Positions 17,957-26,423 of a stretch of 64,000 bases of DNA are shown piece after piece (within the stretch, counting starts at the first letter, position 1; every line of letters starts with the position of its first letter). The notes beneath the pieces are model-generated. The model did not search any database. It worked only from the letters and a program-made list of their open reading frames with translations, and was not told the origin of the DNA. A program made the translations under genes and the position numbers. Origin of the DNA: Oscillospiraceae bacterium (GTDB lineage Bacteria; Bacillota; Clostridia; Oscillospirales; CAG-272); NCBI GenBank assembly GCA_015064685.1, contig SVRT01000012.1, positions 24,409 through 88,408 of the forward strand. The letters are read 5' to 3'.

Positions 17957-18700
17957 ATGAACAAATTAACGAAAATTTTATGTCTTATACTTGCTGTATG
18001 CTCCGTGGGACTTTTTATGATGTCCTGCAAAAATGATGACCGCAGCGACAAGGCTTACTACAATTATGAAGAATCCCTTACAGGAAAAGGCACCGAAATA
18101 AAGACGATGTTCGTTGAAAGAGAGATCGACTCAATGAAGGTCTCCGATTTCGAGGCATCCGACAAGCAAACCGACTACGTGCTTATCAAGGTCAAGAACT
18201 ACGGTGAGATCGTGGCAGTCCTTCGCGAGGACGTAGCTCCCGTTACCGTTCAGAACTTCAAGAAGCTTGTCAGCGAAAAGTTTTTTGACGGCACTGTATT
18301 CCACAGAGTTATCGAAAACTTTATGATCCAGGGCGGCGGATGCATAATCGTCAAGAACGACAAGGGTGTTGACACCTTCGAGGCAAAGGAATGGCCCGCT
18401 ATCAAGGGAGAATTTACAAGCAACGGCTTTGTTAACAACCTTCACCACGTACGCGGCGTGCTTGCAATGGCAAGAACGAACGACCCCAACTCCGCATCCT
18501 CACAGTTCTATATAGTTCATCAGTCCAGCGAAAGCGCGGCTAACCTCAACGGTGATTATGCCACCTTCGGTTACGTTCTTGCAGGCATGGATGTTGTTGA
18601 CGCTATCGCTACCTGCAAGACCTTTGGTAATGCAAACGCACCTATTCCGATCGAGGACGTAGTTATCGAGTCCGTCACGTTCGTACAGCCCAAGAAATGA
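17957..18700 (+). CDS. Cyclophilin-type peptidyl-prolyl isomerase lipoprotein
   Basis: 247 residues. The signal peptide has a lipobox ending MMSCKND, so the enzyme is likely anchored outside the membrane to help proteins fold. The cyclophilin core runs from about residue 70: NFKKLVSEKFFDGTVFHRVIENFMIQGG, the substrate pocket GVLAMARTNDPNSASSQFYIV, and LDGxYATFGYV-like LNGDYATFGYVLAGMDVVD. The stop overlaps the next gene's ATG. Confidence 0.93.
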   Translation: MNKLTKILCLILAVCSVGLFMMSCKNDDRSDKAYYNYEESLTGKGTEIKTMFVEREIDSMKVSDFEASDKQTDYVLIKVKNYGEIVAVLREDVAPVTVQNFKKLVSEKFFDGTVFHRVIENFMIQGGGCIIVKNDKGVDTFEAKEWPAIKGEFTSNGFVNNLHHVRGVLAMARTNDPNSASSQFYIVHQSSESAANLNGDYATFGYVLAGMDVVDAIATCKTFGNANAPIPIEDVVIESVTFVQPKK

Positions 18701-19644
18701 TAAAGATCAATAAAAACGACCTTCTTTCGGTTTCTCGTGAGGATATTTCCACCCTTTTCCCCAACCTAAAGGATCGGATCAACAAGGGCGATATGGGAAG
18801 AGTCCTCTGCGTTTGCGGCTCGTACGACCCTTGCGGCGCGGCTATGTGCGGTGCGGCATACTTCTCTGCCGCGGCGGCATACAGGTGCGGTGCGGGGATC
18901 GTTGAAATATTCACTCACAGAAAGAATTATGAGGCTTTGGCTTCGCTCCTTCCCGAGGCGGTCTATTCGCTTTACGATGCAGAAAAAGAGAATGAGGAAG
19001 ATATATGCGCAAGACTTATCTCGCAGATAAAAAAGGCGGATTCCATCGTGCTTGGATGCGGACTCGGTAAGAGCGAGCTTGCGCGGTCAATGGTCAAGAC
19101 GGTGCTTGACAATTCGTGCGTGCCGCTCGTAATCGACGCCGACGGTATCAACATCCTCTCCGAGAGCGAGGAGCTTCAAGCCCTTGTGAAGTGCCGCAAG
19201 GCAGATACCGTTCTCACGCCTCATCCCGGAGAAGCAAGCAGGCTTTCGGGAAAAGCTGTATCTGACATTTTAAATGAAATCTCACATACGGCTGTATCTA
19301 TCGCAAAAAACCTTAATGCTACCGCACTTCTCAAGGATCACCGCACCGTAATAACCGACGGCGAAGTAACATTTGTCAATCACAGTGGTAACGCAGGAAT
19401 GGCAACCGCGGGGATGGGTGACGTCCTATCAGGCATTATCGGTGCGCTTCTTGCAAGAACCACGGTATCCGAGCATATAAGCACGGAAAGGGGTGCTCTC
19501 CCCTTCACCCTCTACCGCACGGCGGTAGCGGCGTACCTTCACGGTCTTGCGGGAGATATTGCGGCAGATGCCGTGGGACAGTACTCTCTCACCGCATCCG
19601 ACGTATTGAAATATCTACCCGAAGCTATCAAAAGCAACCGTTAA
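18697..19644 (+). CDS. nnrD: ADP-dependent NAD(P)H-hydrate dehydratase
   Basis: 315 residues of the YjeF C-terminal/carbohydrate-kinase-like family. Motifs are GRVLCVCGSYDPCGAAMCG, VLGCGLGKSE, VIDADGINIL, TPHPGEASRLSG and the ADP-binding GNAGMATAGMGDVLSGIIGALLA. It repairs hydrated, inactive NADHX/NADPHX. The epimerase domain often fused in other bacteria is absent. Translationally coupled (ATGA) to the cyclophilin gene, and followed by a hairpin terminator. Confidence 0.92.
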   Translation: MIKINKNDLLSVSREDISTLFPNLKDRINKGDMGRVLCVCGSYDPCGAAMCGAAYFSAAAAYRCGAGIVEIFTHRKNYEALASLLPEAVYSLYDAEKENEEDICARLISQIKKADSIVLGCGLGKSELARSMVKTVLDNSCVPLVIDADGINILSESEELQALVKCRKADTVLTPHPGEASRLSGKAVSDILNEISHTAVSIAKNLNATALLKDHRTVITDGEVTFVNHSGNAGMATAGMGDVLSGIIGALLARTTVSEHISTERGALPFTLYRTAVAAYLHGLAGDIAADAVGQYSLTASDVLKYLPEAIKSNR

Positions 19645-19653
19645 TTTAATGAA

Positions 19654-19702
19654 AAATCGCTCTCTTTTTTGTCAAAATGTAAGAAGGAGAGCGCTTTTTG
19701 TA
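19654..19702 (+). terminator. Terminator after nnrD
   Basis: CGCTCTC pairs with GAGAGCG across a 20-odd base loop, followed by CTTTTTG. Confidence 0.65.
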
Positions 19703-19761
19703 CCACTTTTGTAGCAAATTTCGAAAAAAACTAATTTTTTTGAAAAATTTTAAAAAAGCTA

Positions 19762-19790
19762 TTGCAATTTGTAAAGTTTTGTGCTATTAT
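19762..19790 (+). promoter_or_regulatory. rpsT promoter and long leader
   Basis: TTGCAA (19762-19767), 17 bases, TATTAT (19785-19790). The roughly 85-base leader to the start at 19881 contains a CCCTC-TCAGAC-GGAGGG hairpin, a possible site for S20 feedback as known in some bacteria; this is inference. Confidence 0.65.
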
Positions 19791-19880
19791 ATATGGGTAT
19801 GCGGCGGTATGCCCGATGTACCCTCTCAGACGGAGGGCGATCCGTGCATTAAATGTGAAATTTATATGGAGGAAAACGAA

Positions 19881-20147
19881 ATGCCGAACATTAAATCCGC
19901 AAAGAAGCGCGTTAAGGTTATTGCAAAGAAGACACTTCAGAACAAGATGTTCAAGTCCTCGATGAAGACTGAGATCAAGAAGTTCTACGCTGCAGTTGCT
20001 ACAGGTGATGTTACTCTCGCTCAGGCTGCTTACAAGGCTGCTACAAAGAAGATCGACGTTGCCGCTGCTAAGGGCATTATCCATAAGAACGCCGCTGCTC
20101 ACAAGAAGAGCCAGTTCACAAAGGCGATCAACGGAATGCAGAAGTAA
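19881..20147 (+). CDS. rpsT: 30S ribosomal protein S20
   Basis: 88 residues, very basic, starting MPNIKSAKKRVKVIAKKTLQNKMFKSSMKTEIKKF as in other S20 proteins. It binds 16S rRNA in the body of the small subunit. An upstream in-frame extension exists, but the conserved MPNIKSA and the GGAGG seven to eight bases before 19881 fix the start. Confidence 0.97.
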   Translation: MPNIKSAKKRVKVIAKKTLQNKMFKSSMKTEIKKFYAAVATGDVTLAQAAYKAATKKIDVAAAKGIIHKNAAAHKKSQFTKAINGMQK

Positions 20148-20204
20148 TTTAAAACTTAAAACAATCATAGATCCTGCGATCAACCCACAAGGGATCTGAA
20201 AATA

Positions 20205-20246
20205 AATAACGGTATCCAAGCACTCACCTTGGATACCGTTATTTAT
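20205..20246 (+). terminator. Intrinsic terminator after rpsT
   Basis: AATAACGGTATCCAAG (20205-20220) pairs perfectly with CTTGGATACCGTTATT (20228-20243). A smaller hairpin AGATCC...GGATCT lies just upstream. Confidence 0.9.
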
Positions 20247-20300
20247 TCTTTATCGGGACATTCTTTTTAAAACTTGTCCCGATTCGTTATACGGCACTTA

Positions 20301-20329
20301 TTGACATTCCATTTTTTTCGTGATAAAAT
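20301..20329 (+). promoter_or_regulatory. Promoter of the 20373 glycosidase-like gene
   Basis: TTGACA (20301-20306), 17 bases, TAAAAT (20324-20329). Confidence 0.72.
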
Positions 20330-20372
20330 CAAATTAAGGCTCATATGCCAATACATATGGAGGAATCTCAAT

Positions 20373-21812
20373 ATGAAACAAGGACGTATTCTTTGCTGGG
20401 ACGAGTCAAATATTGAAAGCTCCCAAAATATTGAAGTTATCATGCACAAGCCCGAAAAGAAAAATATCGCGCTGCTCTGTGACGACGAGTGGGAGGGTGT
20501 GCACAACGGCTACGCTTGCGTTATGAAGATCGGCGACAAGTATCGCATGTACTACCGCGCAAACAACCAAAGACAAAAAATGGACGGCGGCATGACAGAC
20601 GGCACCACGAGACTCTGCATCGCCGAAAGCTACGACGGCATCAACTTCACAAAGCCCGTAGTCGGAAAATACGAGTATAACGGCACGAAATATAATAATA
20701 TCGTGGTCAACCATCACTTCGATAATTTCTCGGTATTCTACGACGAGAATCCCGATTGCCCCGAGGACGAAAAATTCAAGGCTCTCTGCGGCGGTGATTT
20801 CAAAAATTCAACATGGTGGCTCTACTACTACGCAAGCCGCGACGGCATCGACTTTGAGAAAAAGGGATATATCCCCGTAAAGGGTACCTTCGACACCTAC
20901 AACGTAACCTTCTGGGATAAGGATACCGAGCAGTATTTCCTCTACTACCGCTCCTTCCATCAGGAGGACGGAAACGAATTTGAGGATATGCTGAAGATCA
21001 GCGTAGTTTCGTCGATAAGAGACATAAGAGTCGCAACGAGTAAGGACTTCGTAAATTGGACCGAGCACGGCCGCATCAAATTCGGCGAGGGTCAGCCCGA
21101 CCTCGGACTCTATACCAACCAGATCACAAGATATTACCGCTCCACAAATAACTTTATAGGCTTCCCCGTCCGTTACGCAGACAGAGTCGCAGATAAGGAC
21201 GCCTTCAAGCACATGCCCCTCGGAGACCGACACGAGGCTGTAAGACAGATTGCAGGCAGAGAGGGTACAGCACTTACCGATTGCATAATTATGACCTCAA
21301 GGGATGGCTTTACCTTTAACCGCTGCGATGAGGTATTCCTTTCCCCCGGCATTGAGGATCAGAGCAACTGGTGGTACGGAGATTGCTACACCGCGTACGG
21401 TCTTGTCGAGACCGATGCTGAAAGACCCGGCGCGCCCCGCGAAATATCCTTCTATTCTACCGAAAACTACCGCATAAAGAGCGTAAACTTCCGCAGATAT
21501 ACCGTCCGTCTTGACGGATTCTTCTCCTGGTATGCTAAAAATAGCGGCGGTGAGGTGCTTACAAAGCCCGTCGTAGTCGAGGGCGAAACGCTTAAAATAA
21601 ACTTCGCAAGCTCGGTTGTCGGCGGTGTAAAAATAACGCTTTGCGACGAGGACGGAAAGGAGCTTGAGGGCTACACAAGCTGCACGTATTTCGGTGACAG
21701 CACCGACTGCCCCGTTGAATTTGCAAAGCCTCTTGCCGAGCTTGTCGGCAAAAAGATCCGTCTGAAGATTAAACTACAAGATACTCATCTGTATTCCTTT
21801 ATCTTCGAATAA
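20373..21812 (+). CDS. Five-bladed beta-propeller glycosidase-like protein
   Basis: 479 residues without signal peptide. It has repeated aromatic blades of the GH32/GH43/GH130-like propeller type: NGYACVMKIGDKYRMYYRAN, TRLCIAESYDGINFTKP, NSTWWLYYYASRDGIDFEK, IRDIRVATSKDFVNWTEHG, DCIIMTSRDGFTFNR. A C-terminal beta-sandwich follows (residues about 400-479). The repeated S-x-D-G-I/F-x-F pattern is typical of cytoplasmic sugar-processing propellers, but catalytic acids could not be assigned and the exact GH family is uncertain. Start ATG 20373 is chosen for TGGAGGA; a longer frame upstream lacks a ribosome binding site. Confidence 0.65.
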   Translation: MKQGRILCWDESNIESSQNIEVIMHKPEKKNIALLCDDEWEGVHNGYACVMKIGDKYRMYYRANNQRQKMDGGMTDGTTRLCIAESYDGINFTKPVVGKYEYNGTKYNNIVVNHHFDNFSVFYDENPDCPEDEKFKALCGGDFKNSTWWLYYYASRDGIDFEKKGYIPVKGTFDTYNVTFWDKDTEQYFLYYRSFHQEDGNEFEDMLKISVVSSIRDIRVATSKDFVNWTEHGRIKFGEGQPDLGLYTNQITRYYRSTNNFIGFPVRYADRVADKDAFKHMPLGDRHEAVRQIAGREGTALTDCIIMTSRDGFTFNRCDEVFLSPGIEDQSNWWYGDCYTAYGLVETDAERPGAPREISFYSTENYRIKSVNFRRYTVRLDGFFSWYAKNSGGEVLTKPVVVEGETLKINFASSVVGGVKITLCDEDGKELEGYTSCTYFGDSTDCPVEFAKPLAELVGKKIRLKIKLQDTHLYSFIFE

Positions 21813-21841
21813 AGAAATCTTTTACAAACACCAAAAAACTG

Positions 21842-21870
21842 TTGACAAAACTGTGTCTTTAATATATAAT
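21842..21870 (+). promoter_or_regulatory. Promoter of the glpA-like operon
   Basis: TTGACA (21842-21847), 17 bases, TATAAT (21865-21870), the full consensus. Transcription would begin about 21877. Confidence 0.82.
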
Positions 21871-21891
21871 ACTATTGGTACAGAGATTTGG

Positions 21892-21939
21892 AGACGTATC
21901 AAAAAGGAGCGTACGCTCCTTTTTGGTGCGTCTTTTTAT
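21892..21939 (+). terminator. Leader terminator, probable GlpP antitermination target
   Basis: A 20-base-pair, almost loopless stem from AGACGTATC...AAAAAGGAGCG to CGCTCCTTTTT...CGTCT, then a T run. It lies about 15 bases after the predicted start point and 265 bases before the GlpA-like gene. In Bacillus, GlpP with glycerol 3-phosphate prevents stopping at such a leader hairpin upstream of glpD. A glpP gene lies in this cluster, so this is the most likely target. Confidence 0.72.
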
Positions 21940-21943
21940 TGTT

Positions 21944-22175
21944 TAAATTGCGGTTTAGCGCACCGAAGGTGCGCAGTTCTATTCGCCAAAGGCGAGTGAT
22001 ATTGCTTCGCAGTGATATTCGTCTTACGACGAGTGATATTCGCTACGCGAGCTTTTTGGCGAATAGAATATCACTAAAGCCGCAGGCTTTAATATCACTG
22101 TCGCATAAGCGACAATATCACTCCGCTTTTGCGGAATATCACTATTTCTACCCTCACCGATAAATCAAAATTTGA
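21944..22175. repeat. Interspersed mini-hairpin element, family A, copy 2
   Basis: About 232 bases, nearly identical to the copy at 9980. It sits between the leader terminator and the GlpA-like gene, within the transcribed leader. The right-type end TAAATTGCGGTTTAGCG faces the terminator; the left-type end CCGATAAATCAAAATTTGA faces the coding region. Confidence 0.9.
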
Positions 22176-22203
22176 AAATTATTTTTTGAAAGGACATATA
22201 GCT

Positions 22204-23646
22204 TTGGAAAACATTTATGACGTAGCGATAATCGGCGGCGGTGTCGTCGGCGGTATGATCGCAAGAAAGCTCTCATCTTTTAAGCTCGACATATGCATTC
22301 TCGAAAAGGAGAGCGACGTTGCAATGGGTGCGACTCGCGCAAACTCCGCTATCGTTCACGCGGGATTTGATGCAAAGGAGGGCTCACTCAAGGCTCTTCT
22401 CAACGTTCGCGGCTCGGAAATGATGGAGAATGTTGCTCGCGAGCTTGGCGTTAAGTACAAGAGAAACGGCTCTCTCGTTATCGGATTTTCGGACGAGGAC
22501 AGGATCGCTCTAAACGCGCTTTGTGAGAGAGGAATCAAAAACGGAGTCAAGGGCGTAAGAGTCGTCGAGCGCGACGAGCTGAAGGCTCTCGAGCCCAACA
22601 TTTCCGACAACGCTCTCTGCGCGCTCTACGCTCCCACGGGTGCTATAATCTGCCCCTACGAGCTTACTATCGCTTCTATCGGCAACGCGATGGACAACGG
22701 CGCTTCCCTGCTCCTTGATTTTGCAGTCGAGTCGATCAGGCGCGAGGGAGATTATTATGAGATAACATCTGGCGACAGGTGCGTAAAGGCAAGATACGTA
22801 ATAAATGCGGCAGGACTTTACAGCGACGAGATCGCAAGAATGGTCGGCGACGACTCCTTCACCGTTCACGCGCGCCGCGGCGAATATATCCTTCTTGACC
22901 GCGAATGCGGTGAGATAGCGCGTCACACCATCTTCCGCGTTCCGAGCAAGATGGGTAAGGGTATTCTCGTCTCCCCCACGGTTGACGGAAATCTGATCCT
23001 CGGTCCTACGAGTGAGGACATAGGCGACAGGGACGACAAGCAGGTCACTCGTCACGGTCTTGATAAGGTAATTAAGGAGGCGGGCGAAAATCTTTCGGTC
23101 CGTGTTCCGATAAACAAATCCATCACATCCTTCTGCGGTCTTCGCGCAGTCGGAAGCACGGGCGATTTTATTATCAACTCCAACGTTGAGAATTTTGTCA
23201 ACGTCGCAGGTATCGAATCCCCCGGACTCTCAAGCGCACCCGCGATCGCGGAGTACGTTGCGGAGATGCTCTCTGATATGGGGCTTGAGCTTATCCCGAA
23301 CGAAAAATTCAATCCCATAAGAGCGCCAAAGCATGCGTTCCGCGAGGCGAGCCTTGAGGAAAAGAATGAATACATCAAGAGAGACAGCGCATACGGTCGC
23401 ATAATCTGCCGCTGTGAAACGGTCAGCGAGGGCGAGATCCTCGATGCCATCCGCTCAAATCCCCCCGCTCGCACGGTAGACGCGGTAAAGCGCAGAACGC
23501 GCTCGGGTATGGGAAGATGTCAGGGCGGCTTCTGCGGCACGTACGTTATGGAGCTTATCGCGAAAGAGACAGGCGTTCCCTTTGAGAGTGTTACCAAATC
23601 GGGAAAAAATTCCACTATGGTAGTCGGCAAGACCAAGGAGAATTGA
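22204..23646 (+). CDS. GlpA-like FAD-dependent oxidoreductase with 2Fe-2S domain
   Basis: 480 residues. The N-terminal FAD site is DVAIIGGGVVGGMIARKLS, followed by a DAO/G3P-dehydrogenase fold (GATRANSAIVHAGFDAKEGSLKA, AGIESPGLSSAPAIAEYVAEML). The C-terminal BFD-like [2Fe-2S] domain has CRC (IICRCETVSEGEIL) and CQGGFC. It is related to anaerobic glycerol-3-phosphate dehydrogenase subunit A. The best start is TTG at 22204 with AAAGGA nine bases before; an ATG further up lies inside the repeat. The next oxidoreductase gene follows after one base. Confidence 0.85.
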   Translation: MENIYDVAIIGGGVVGGMIARKLSSFKLDICILEKESDVAMGATRANSAIVHAGFDAKEGSLKALLNVRGSEMMENVARELGVKYKRNGSLVIGFSDEDRIALNALCERGIKNGVKGVRVVERDELKALEPNISDNALCALYAPTGAIICPYELTIASIGNAMDNGASLLLDFAVESIRREGDYYEITSGDRCVKARYVINAAGLYSDEIARMVGDDSFTVHARRGEYILLDRECGEIARHTIFRVPSKMGKGILVSPTVDGNLILGPTSEDIGDRDDKQVTRHGLDKVIKEAGENLSVRVPINKSITSFCGLRAVGSTGDFIINSNVENFVNVAGIESPGLSSAPAIAEYVAEMLSDMGLELIPNEKFNPIRAPKHAFREASLEEKNEYIKRDSAYGRIICRCETVSEGEILDAIRSNPPARTVDAVKRRTRSGMGRCQGGFCGTYVMELIAKETGVPFESVTKSGKNSTMVVGKTKEN

Positions 23647-23647
23647 T

Positions 23648-24889
23648 ATGGAAAACAGAAAGATAGTTATTATTGGCGGAGGTCCCGCGGGAATGAGCGC
23701 GGCAATTGCTGCTTATGAGAGCGGCGAGCGCGATATTCTCATTCTCGAGCGCGACGCGGCACTCGGCGGTATCCTCCAGCAATGCATACACAACGGCTTC
23801 GGTCTCCATCGCTTCGGCGAGGAGCTTTCGGGTCCCGAGTACGCCTGGAGATACGAAAAGAAGGTGCGCGAGCTTGAAATCGAATTCAAGCTCAACACCA
23901 TGGTGCTTGACATCACACCTGACAAGGTTATTACCGCAACGAGCGCACAGGACGGCCTCGTTCAGATAAAAGCCGAAGCAATAATCCTCGCTATGGGTTG
24001 CCGCGAGCGTCCCCGCGGTGCGCTCAACATCCCCGGCGAGCGACCTGCAGGAATTTACAGTGCGGGAATGGCACAGAAGCTCGTAAATATGATGGGATAT
24101 ATGCCCGGTAAGAACGTCGTTATTCTCGGCTCGGGCGACATCGGTCTTATTATGGCGAGAAGAATGACGCTTGAGGGCGCAAAGGTCCACGCGGTATGCG
24201 AGCTTATGCCCTATTCGGGCGGTCTGGCGAGAAACATCGAGCAATGTCTTAATGATTTCGGTATTCCGCTTAAGCTCTCGCACACGGTCACCAAGATCCA
24301 CGGAAAAGAGCGTCTTGAGGGAGTCACTATCTCCCGTGTTGACGAAAACCGCCGCCCGATCGAGGGCAGCGAGGAATATATTCCCTGCGATACCCTTCTC
24401 CTCTCGGTCGGTCTGATTCCCGAAAACGAGCTTACAAAGAGCGCAGGGCTCTCGCTCAGCGGAGTTACGAGCGGTGCGGAGGTCGATCAGTACAGACAGA
24501 CCGAAAAGGCGGGAGTCTTCTCCTGCGGTAACGTGCTTCACGTTCACGATCTCGTCGATTTCGTATCCGAGGAAGCTGAGATCGCAGGCAAGAGCGCGGC
24601 AGCCTTCGTAAACGGCGGTCTCGAGCAGAACACCGATATCAAGATCAACACCGACGGCAAGATCCGCTATACCGTTCCCCAGAGAATTACCGCAAAGGGA
24701 GACGTAAGCGTCTACTTCAGAGTTGGAAATATCTACCGCAATTCGAAAATTACCGTCAAGGACGGGGAGAGAGTTATCCTTTCTAAGAAAAAGGAAAAGC
24801 TCGCCCCCGGTGAGATGGAGTGCGTAAAGCTTACCGCCGCAGAGATCGGTGACGCGACTGCTCTTTCCTTCTCGATCGAGGAAGCATAA
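23648..24889 (+). CDS. FAD/NAD(P)-dependent oxidoreductase, partner of GlpA-like protein
   Basis: 413 residues. Two Rossmann motifs are visible: KIVIIGGGPAGMSAAIAAYES at the N-terminus for FAD, and KNVVILGSGDIGLIMARRM near residue 155 for NAD(P). Between them is ILAMGCRERPRGALNIPGERPAGIYSAGMAQ, and near residue 295 GVFSCGNVLHVHDLVDFVSEEAEIAGKSAA. In many Clostridia it is encoded between a GlpA-like protein and a DUF1667 protein, taken to form a complex oxidising glycerol 3-phosphate. A large minus-strand frame over this gene is a codon-bias artefact. Confidence 0.85.
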   Translation: MENRKIVIIGGGPAGMSAAIAAYESGERDILILERDAALGGILQQCIHNGFGLHRFGEELSGPEYAWRYEKKVRELEIEFKLNTMVLDITPDKVITATSAQDGLVQIKAEAIILAMGCRERPRGALNIPGERPAGIYSAGMAQKLVNMMGYMPGKNVVILGSGDIGLIMARRMTLEGAKVHAVCELMPYSGGLARNIEQCLNDFGIPLKLSHTVTKIHGKERLEGVTISRVDENRRPIEGSEEYIPCDTLLLSVGLIPENELTKSAGLSLSGVTSGAEVDQYRQTEKAGVFSCGNVLHVHDLVDFVSEEAEIAGKSAAAFVNGGLEQNTDIKINTDGKIRYTVPQRITAKGDVSVYFRVGNIYRNSKITVKDGERVILSKKKEKLAPGEMECVKLTAAEIGDATALSFSIEEA

Positions 24890-25023
24890 AGGAGGTATGC
24901 GTGAAAGCATCATCCACCATAGCCGGATGAAAGACTTTTTCACGCGTGACTTTTGCCTTCGGCAAAACCTCACCGTTTAATTATTTGTGCCGCCAAGGGC
25001 GGCAGAATGAATGGAGAATAATA
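24890..25023 (+). other. Intergenic spacer with small hairpins inside the glp cluster
   Basis: 134 bases with GGAGG-ATG at its start giving only a 27-codon frame, and three small stems (TCACGCGTGA, TTTTGCC-TTC-GGCAAAA, TGCCGCCAAGGGCGGCA). No recognised product. It may be a decayed repeat or an mRNA-processing or stability element. Confidence 0.4.
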
Positions 25024-25371
25024 ATGACAAGAGAACTTACATGTATAATCTGCCCTCGCGGATGCGCGATGAAAATCGAGCTTGACGAGAGCGGAAAGTT
25101 TATATCGGTCTCGGGCAACCTCTGCCCGAGAGGAAAAAAATACGCCGAGAATGAATGCACAAATCCTATGCGTACCCTCACAACGACCGCTAAATGCTCT
25201 GACGGCTCGGTCGTAGCAGTCAGAAGCGAGGGTGCGATACCCAAGGGCAAGCTCTTTGAGGCTATGTCCACTGTTAATTCTATCGTCGTTCCCCTCCCCG
25301 TGTCCGTCGGAGACGTCATCCTCGATGACTTCTACGGAACAAAATTAATCGCAACGGCGAATAAAGGATAA
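25024..25371 (+). CDS. DUF1667 cysteine-motif protein
   Basis: 115 residues. It has CIICPRGC near the N-terminus and NLCPRGKKYAENE, the four-cysteine pattern of DUF1667, thought to bind an iron-sulfur cluster or zinc. It then has the family core NPMRTLTTTAKCSDGSVVAVRSEGAIPKGKLFE and GVIxDDFYGT-like GDVILDDFYGT. The gene commonly follows the two flavoprotein genes of glycerol-3-phosphate oxidation. Its TAA stop lies inside the end of element C2. Confidence 0.9.
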   Translation: MTRELTCIICPRGCAMKIELDESGKFISVSGNLCPRGKKYAENECTNPMRTLTTTAKCSDGSVVAVRSEGAIPKGKLFEAMSTVNSIVVPLPVSVGDVILDDFYGTKLIATANKG

Positions 25372-25798
25372 ATTGCAGTTTATCGGGGACGCGGGGGGGG
25401 ATGCGCGTGGGGGACTTTTCCAGGGAAAAAAGTCCCCCACACCCCCAAAACCCCAAAGTATATTTTATACAAGTTAAGACGGTTTATCTATCTACACAGT
25501 GTCGCACCTGCATAGTCCCACTGCTATCGTGTTGCAAGTGTATTTAAAATCGTTTGAAAAGCTTTTCTCAACTTAGTTTTTCTTTAAGTTTAAAGGCTTT
25601 TCATCGGTTGGGTTCTAAACCTTATCAATACAAAAACGTCAGTGAGGGATTTTTTTAGCCGCTTGCGGCGAAAAATCCTACGCCACCCTAAAAGGACCTA
25701 ATATAAGGGAAGTTTTTGCGGAGCTTTTTTCAAAAAGCGACCCGCCGGAGGCACGCGTCCCCGCATCCCCCCGCATCCCCTACAAATCAAAATTTGAA
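25368..25798. repeat. Interspersed element, family C, copy 2
   Basis: About 430 bases filling the gap between the DUF1667 and glpP genes. The end GATAAATTGCAGTTTATCGG begins at the DUF1667 stop codon; the other end is CAAATCAAAATTTGA, two to three bases before the glpP -35 box. The interior matches copies 1 and 3, with GC-rich runs near both ends. No protein-coding evidence. Confidence 0.87.
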
Positions 25799-25800
25799 TA

Positions 25801-25829
25801 TTGACTCACCGTTCTTTTTGGTGTATAAT
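25801..25829 (+). promoter_or_regulatory. Promoter of glpP
   Basis: TTGACT (25801-25806), 17 bases, TATAAT (25824-25829). It begins right at the edge of element C2. The spacer holds CACC...GGTG, a small dyad. Confidence 0.75.
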
Positions 25830-25859
25830 GTACTTATATCCAAGAAGGACGGTTTTAAT

Positions 25860-26423
25860 ATGAACGAGTTATTCAGGGGAAAGAGGGTCATTGCGGCAAC
25901 GCGCACGGACGAGGAATTTTCGGTTGCGCTTCAAAGCGGAACCGAGATAATTTTCGATCTTTGCGCGGATATTCTCACGCTCACTAAAAAGATAAAGGCT
26001 ACGCACGACGCAGGAAAGCGCCTCTTCATCCACGTAGACCTTGCCGAGGGTGTAGGACGTGACAGAAGCGGTATGATCCTGCTCAAGAAAATGGGTGTTG
26101 ACGGAATAATATCAACAAAGGTGAGTATCATAAAAACAGCTCGCGAGGCGGAGCTTTGCACGGTACAGAGATTCTTCATCGTTGATTCAAAATCCGTGCA
26201 TACCACCGTTGAGGCGGTACGCGCATCCCGTCCCGATATGATCGAGATAATGCCCGCAACTGTCGGCAAGGTCATCTCTCGGTTATCCCGCGACCTCCCT
26301 ATTCCGATAATCGCGGGAGGACTTATTGAAAATACCGAGGAGGCAAGTACCGCGCTTGAATGCGGTGCCGCAGCGGTCTCCACGGGGCAGATCTCACTAT
26401 GGAACGGAGAAATCACAAAATGA
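25860..26423 (+). CDS. glpP: Glycerol-3-phosphate responsive antiterminator GlpP
   Basis: 187 residues covering the whole GlpP TIM-barrel-like fold: VIAATRTDEEFSVALQSGTEIIFDLCADI, KRLFIHVDLAEGVGRDRSGM, GVDGIISTKVSIIKTAREAEL, IEIMPATVGKVISRL, PIIAGGLIENTEEASTAL. It binds leader RNA in response to glycerol 3-phosphate and lets transcription pass a terminator. ATG 25860 is preferred (AAGGA upstream); the longer frame runs through element C2. Its likely target is the hairpin at 21892-21939. The stop overlaps the next start (ATGA). Confidence 0.93.
   Translation: MNELFRGKRVIAATRTDEEFSVALQSGTEIIFDLCADILTLTKKIKATHDAGKRLFIHVDLAEGVGRDRSGMILLKKMGVDGIISTKVSIIKTAREAELCTVQRFFIVDSKSVHTTVEAVRASRPDMIEIMPATVGKVISRLSRDLPIPIIAGGLIENTEEASTALECGAAAVSTGQISLWNGEITK

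Noticed and set aside
23615..24973. Minus-strand open frame of 452 codons over the FAD oxidoreductase gene
   Set aside because: It is antisense to a gene with clear Rossmann motifs, has no ribosome binding site or recognisable domain, and arises from strong codon bias. The same holds for long antisense frames over the GH110-like, RlmD and DAHP synthase genes.
24897..24980. 27-codon frame behind GGAGG in the glp cluster
   Set aside because: The ATG is one base from GGAGG, the frame overlaps small hairpins, and no similarity was recognised.
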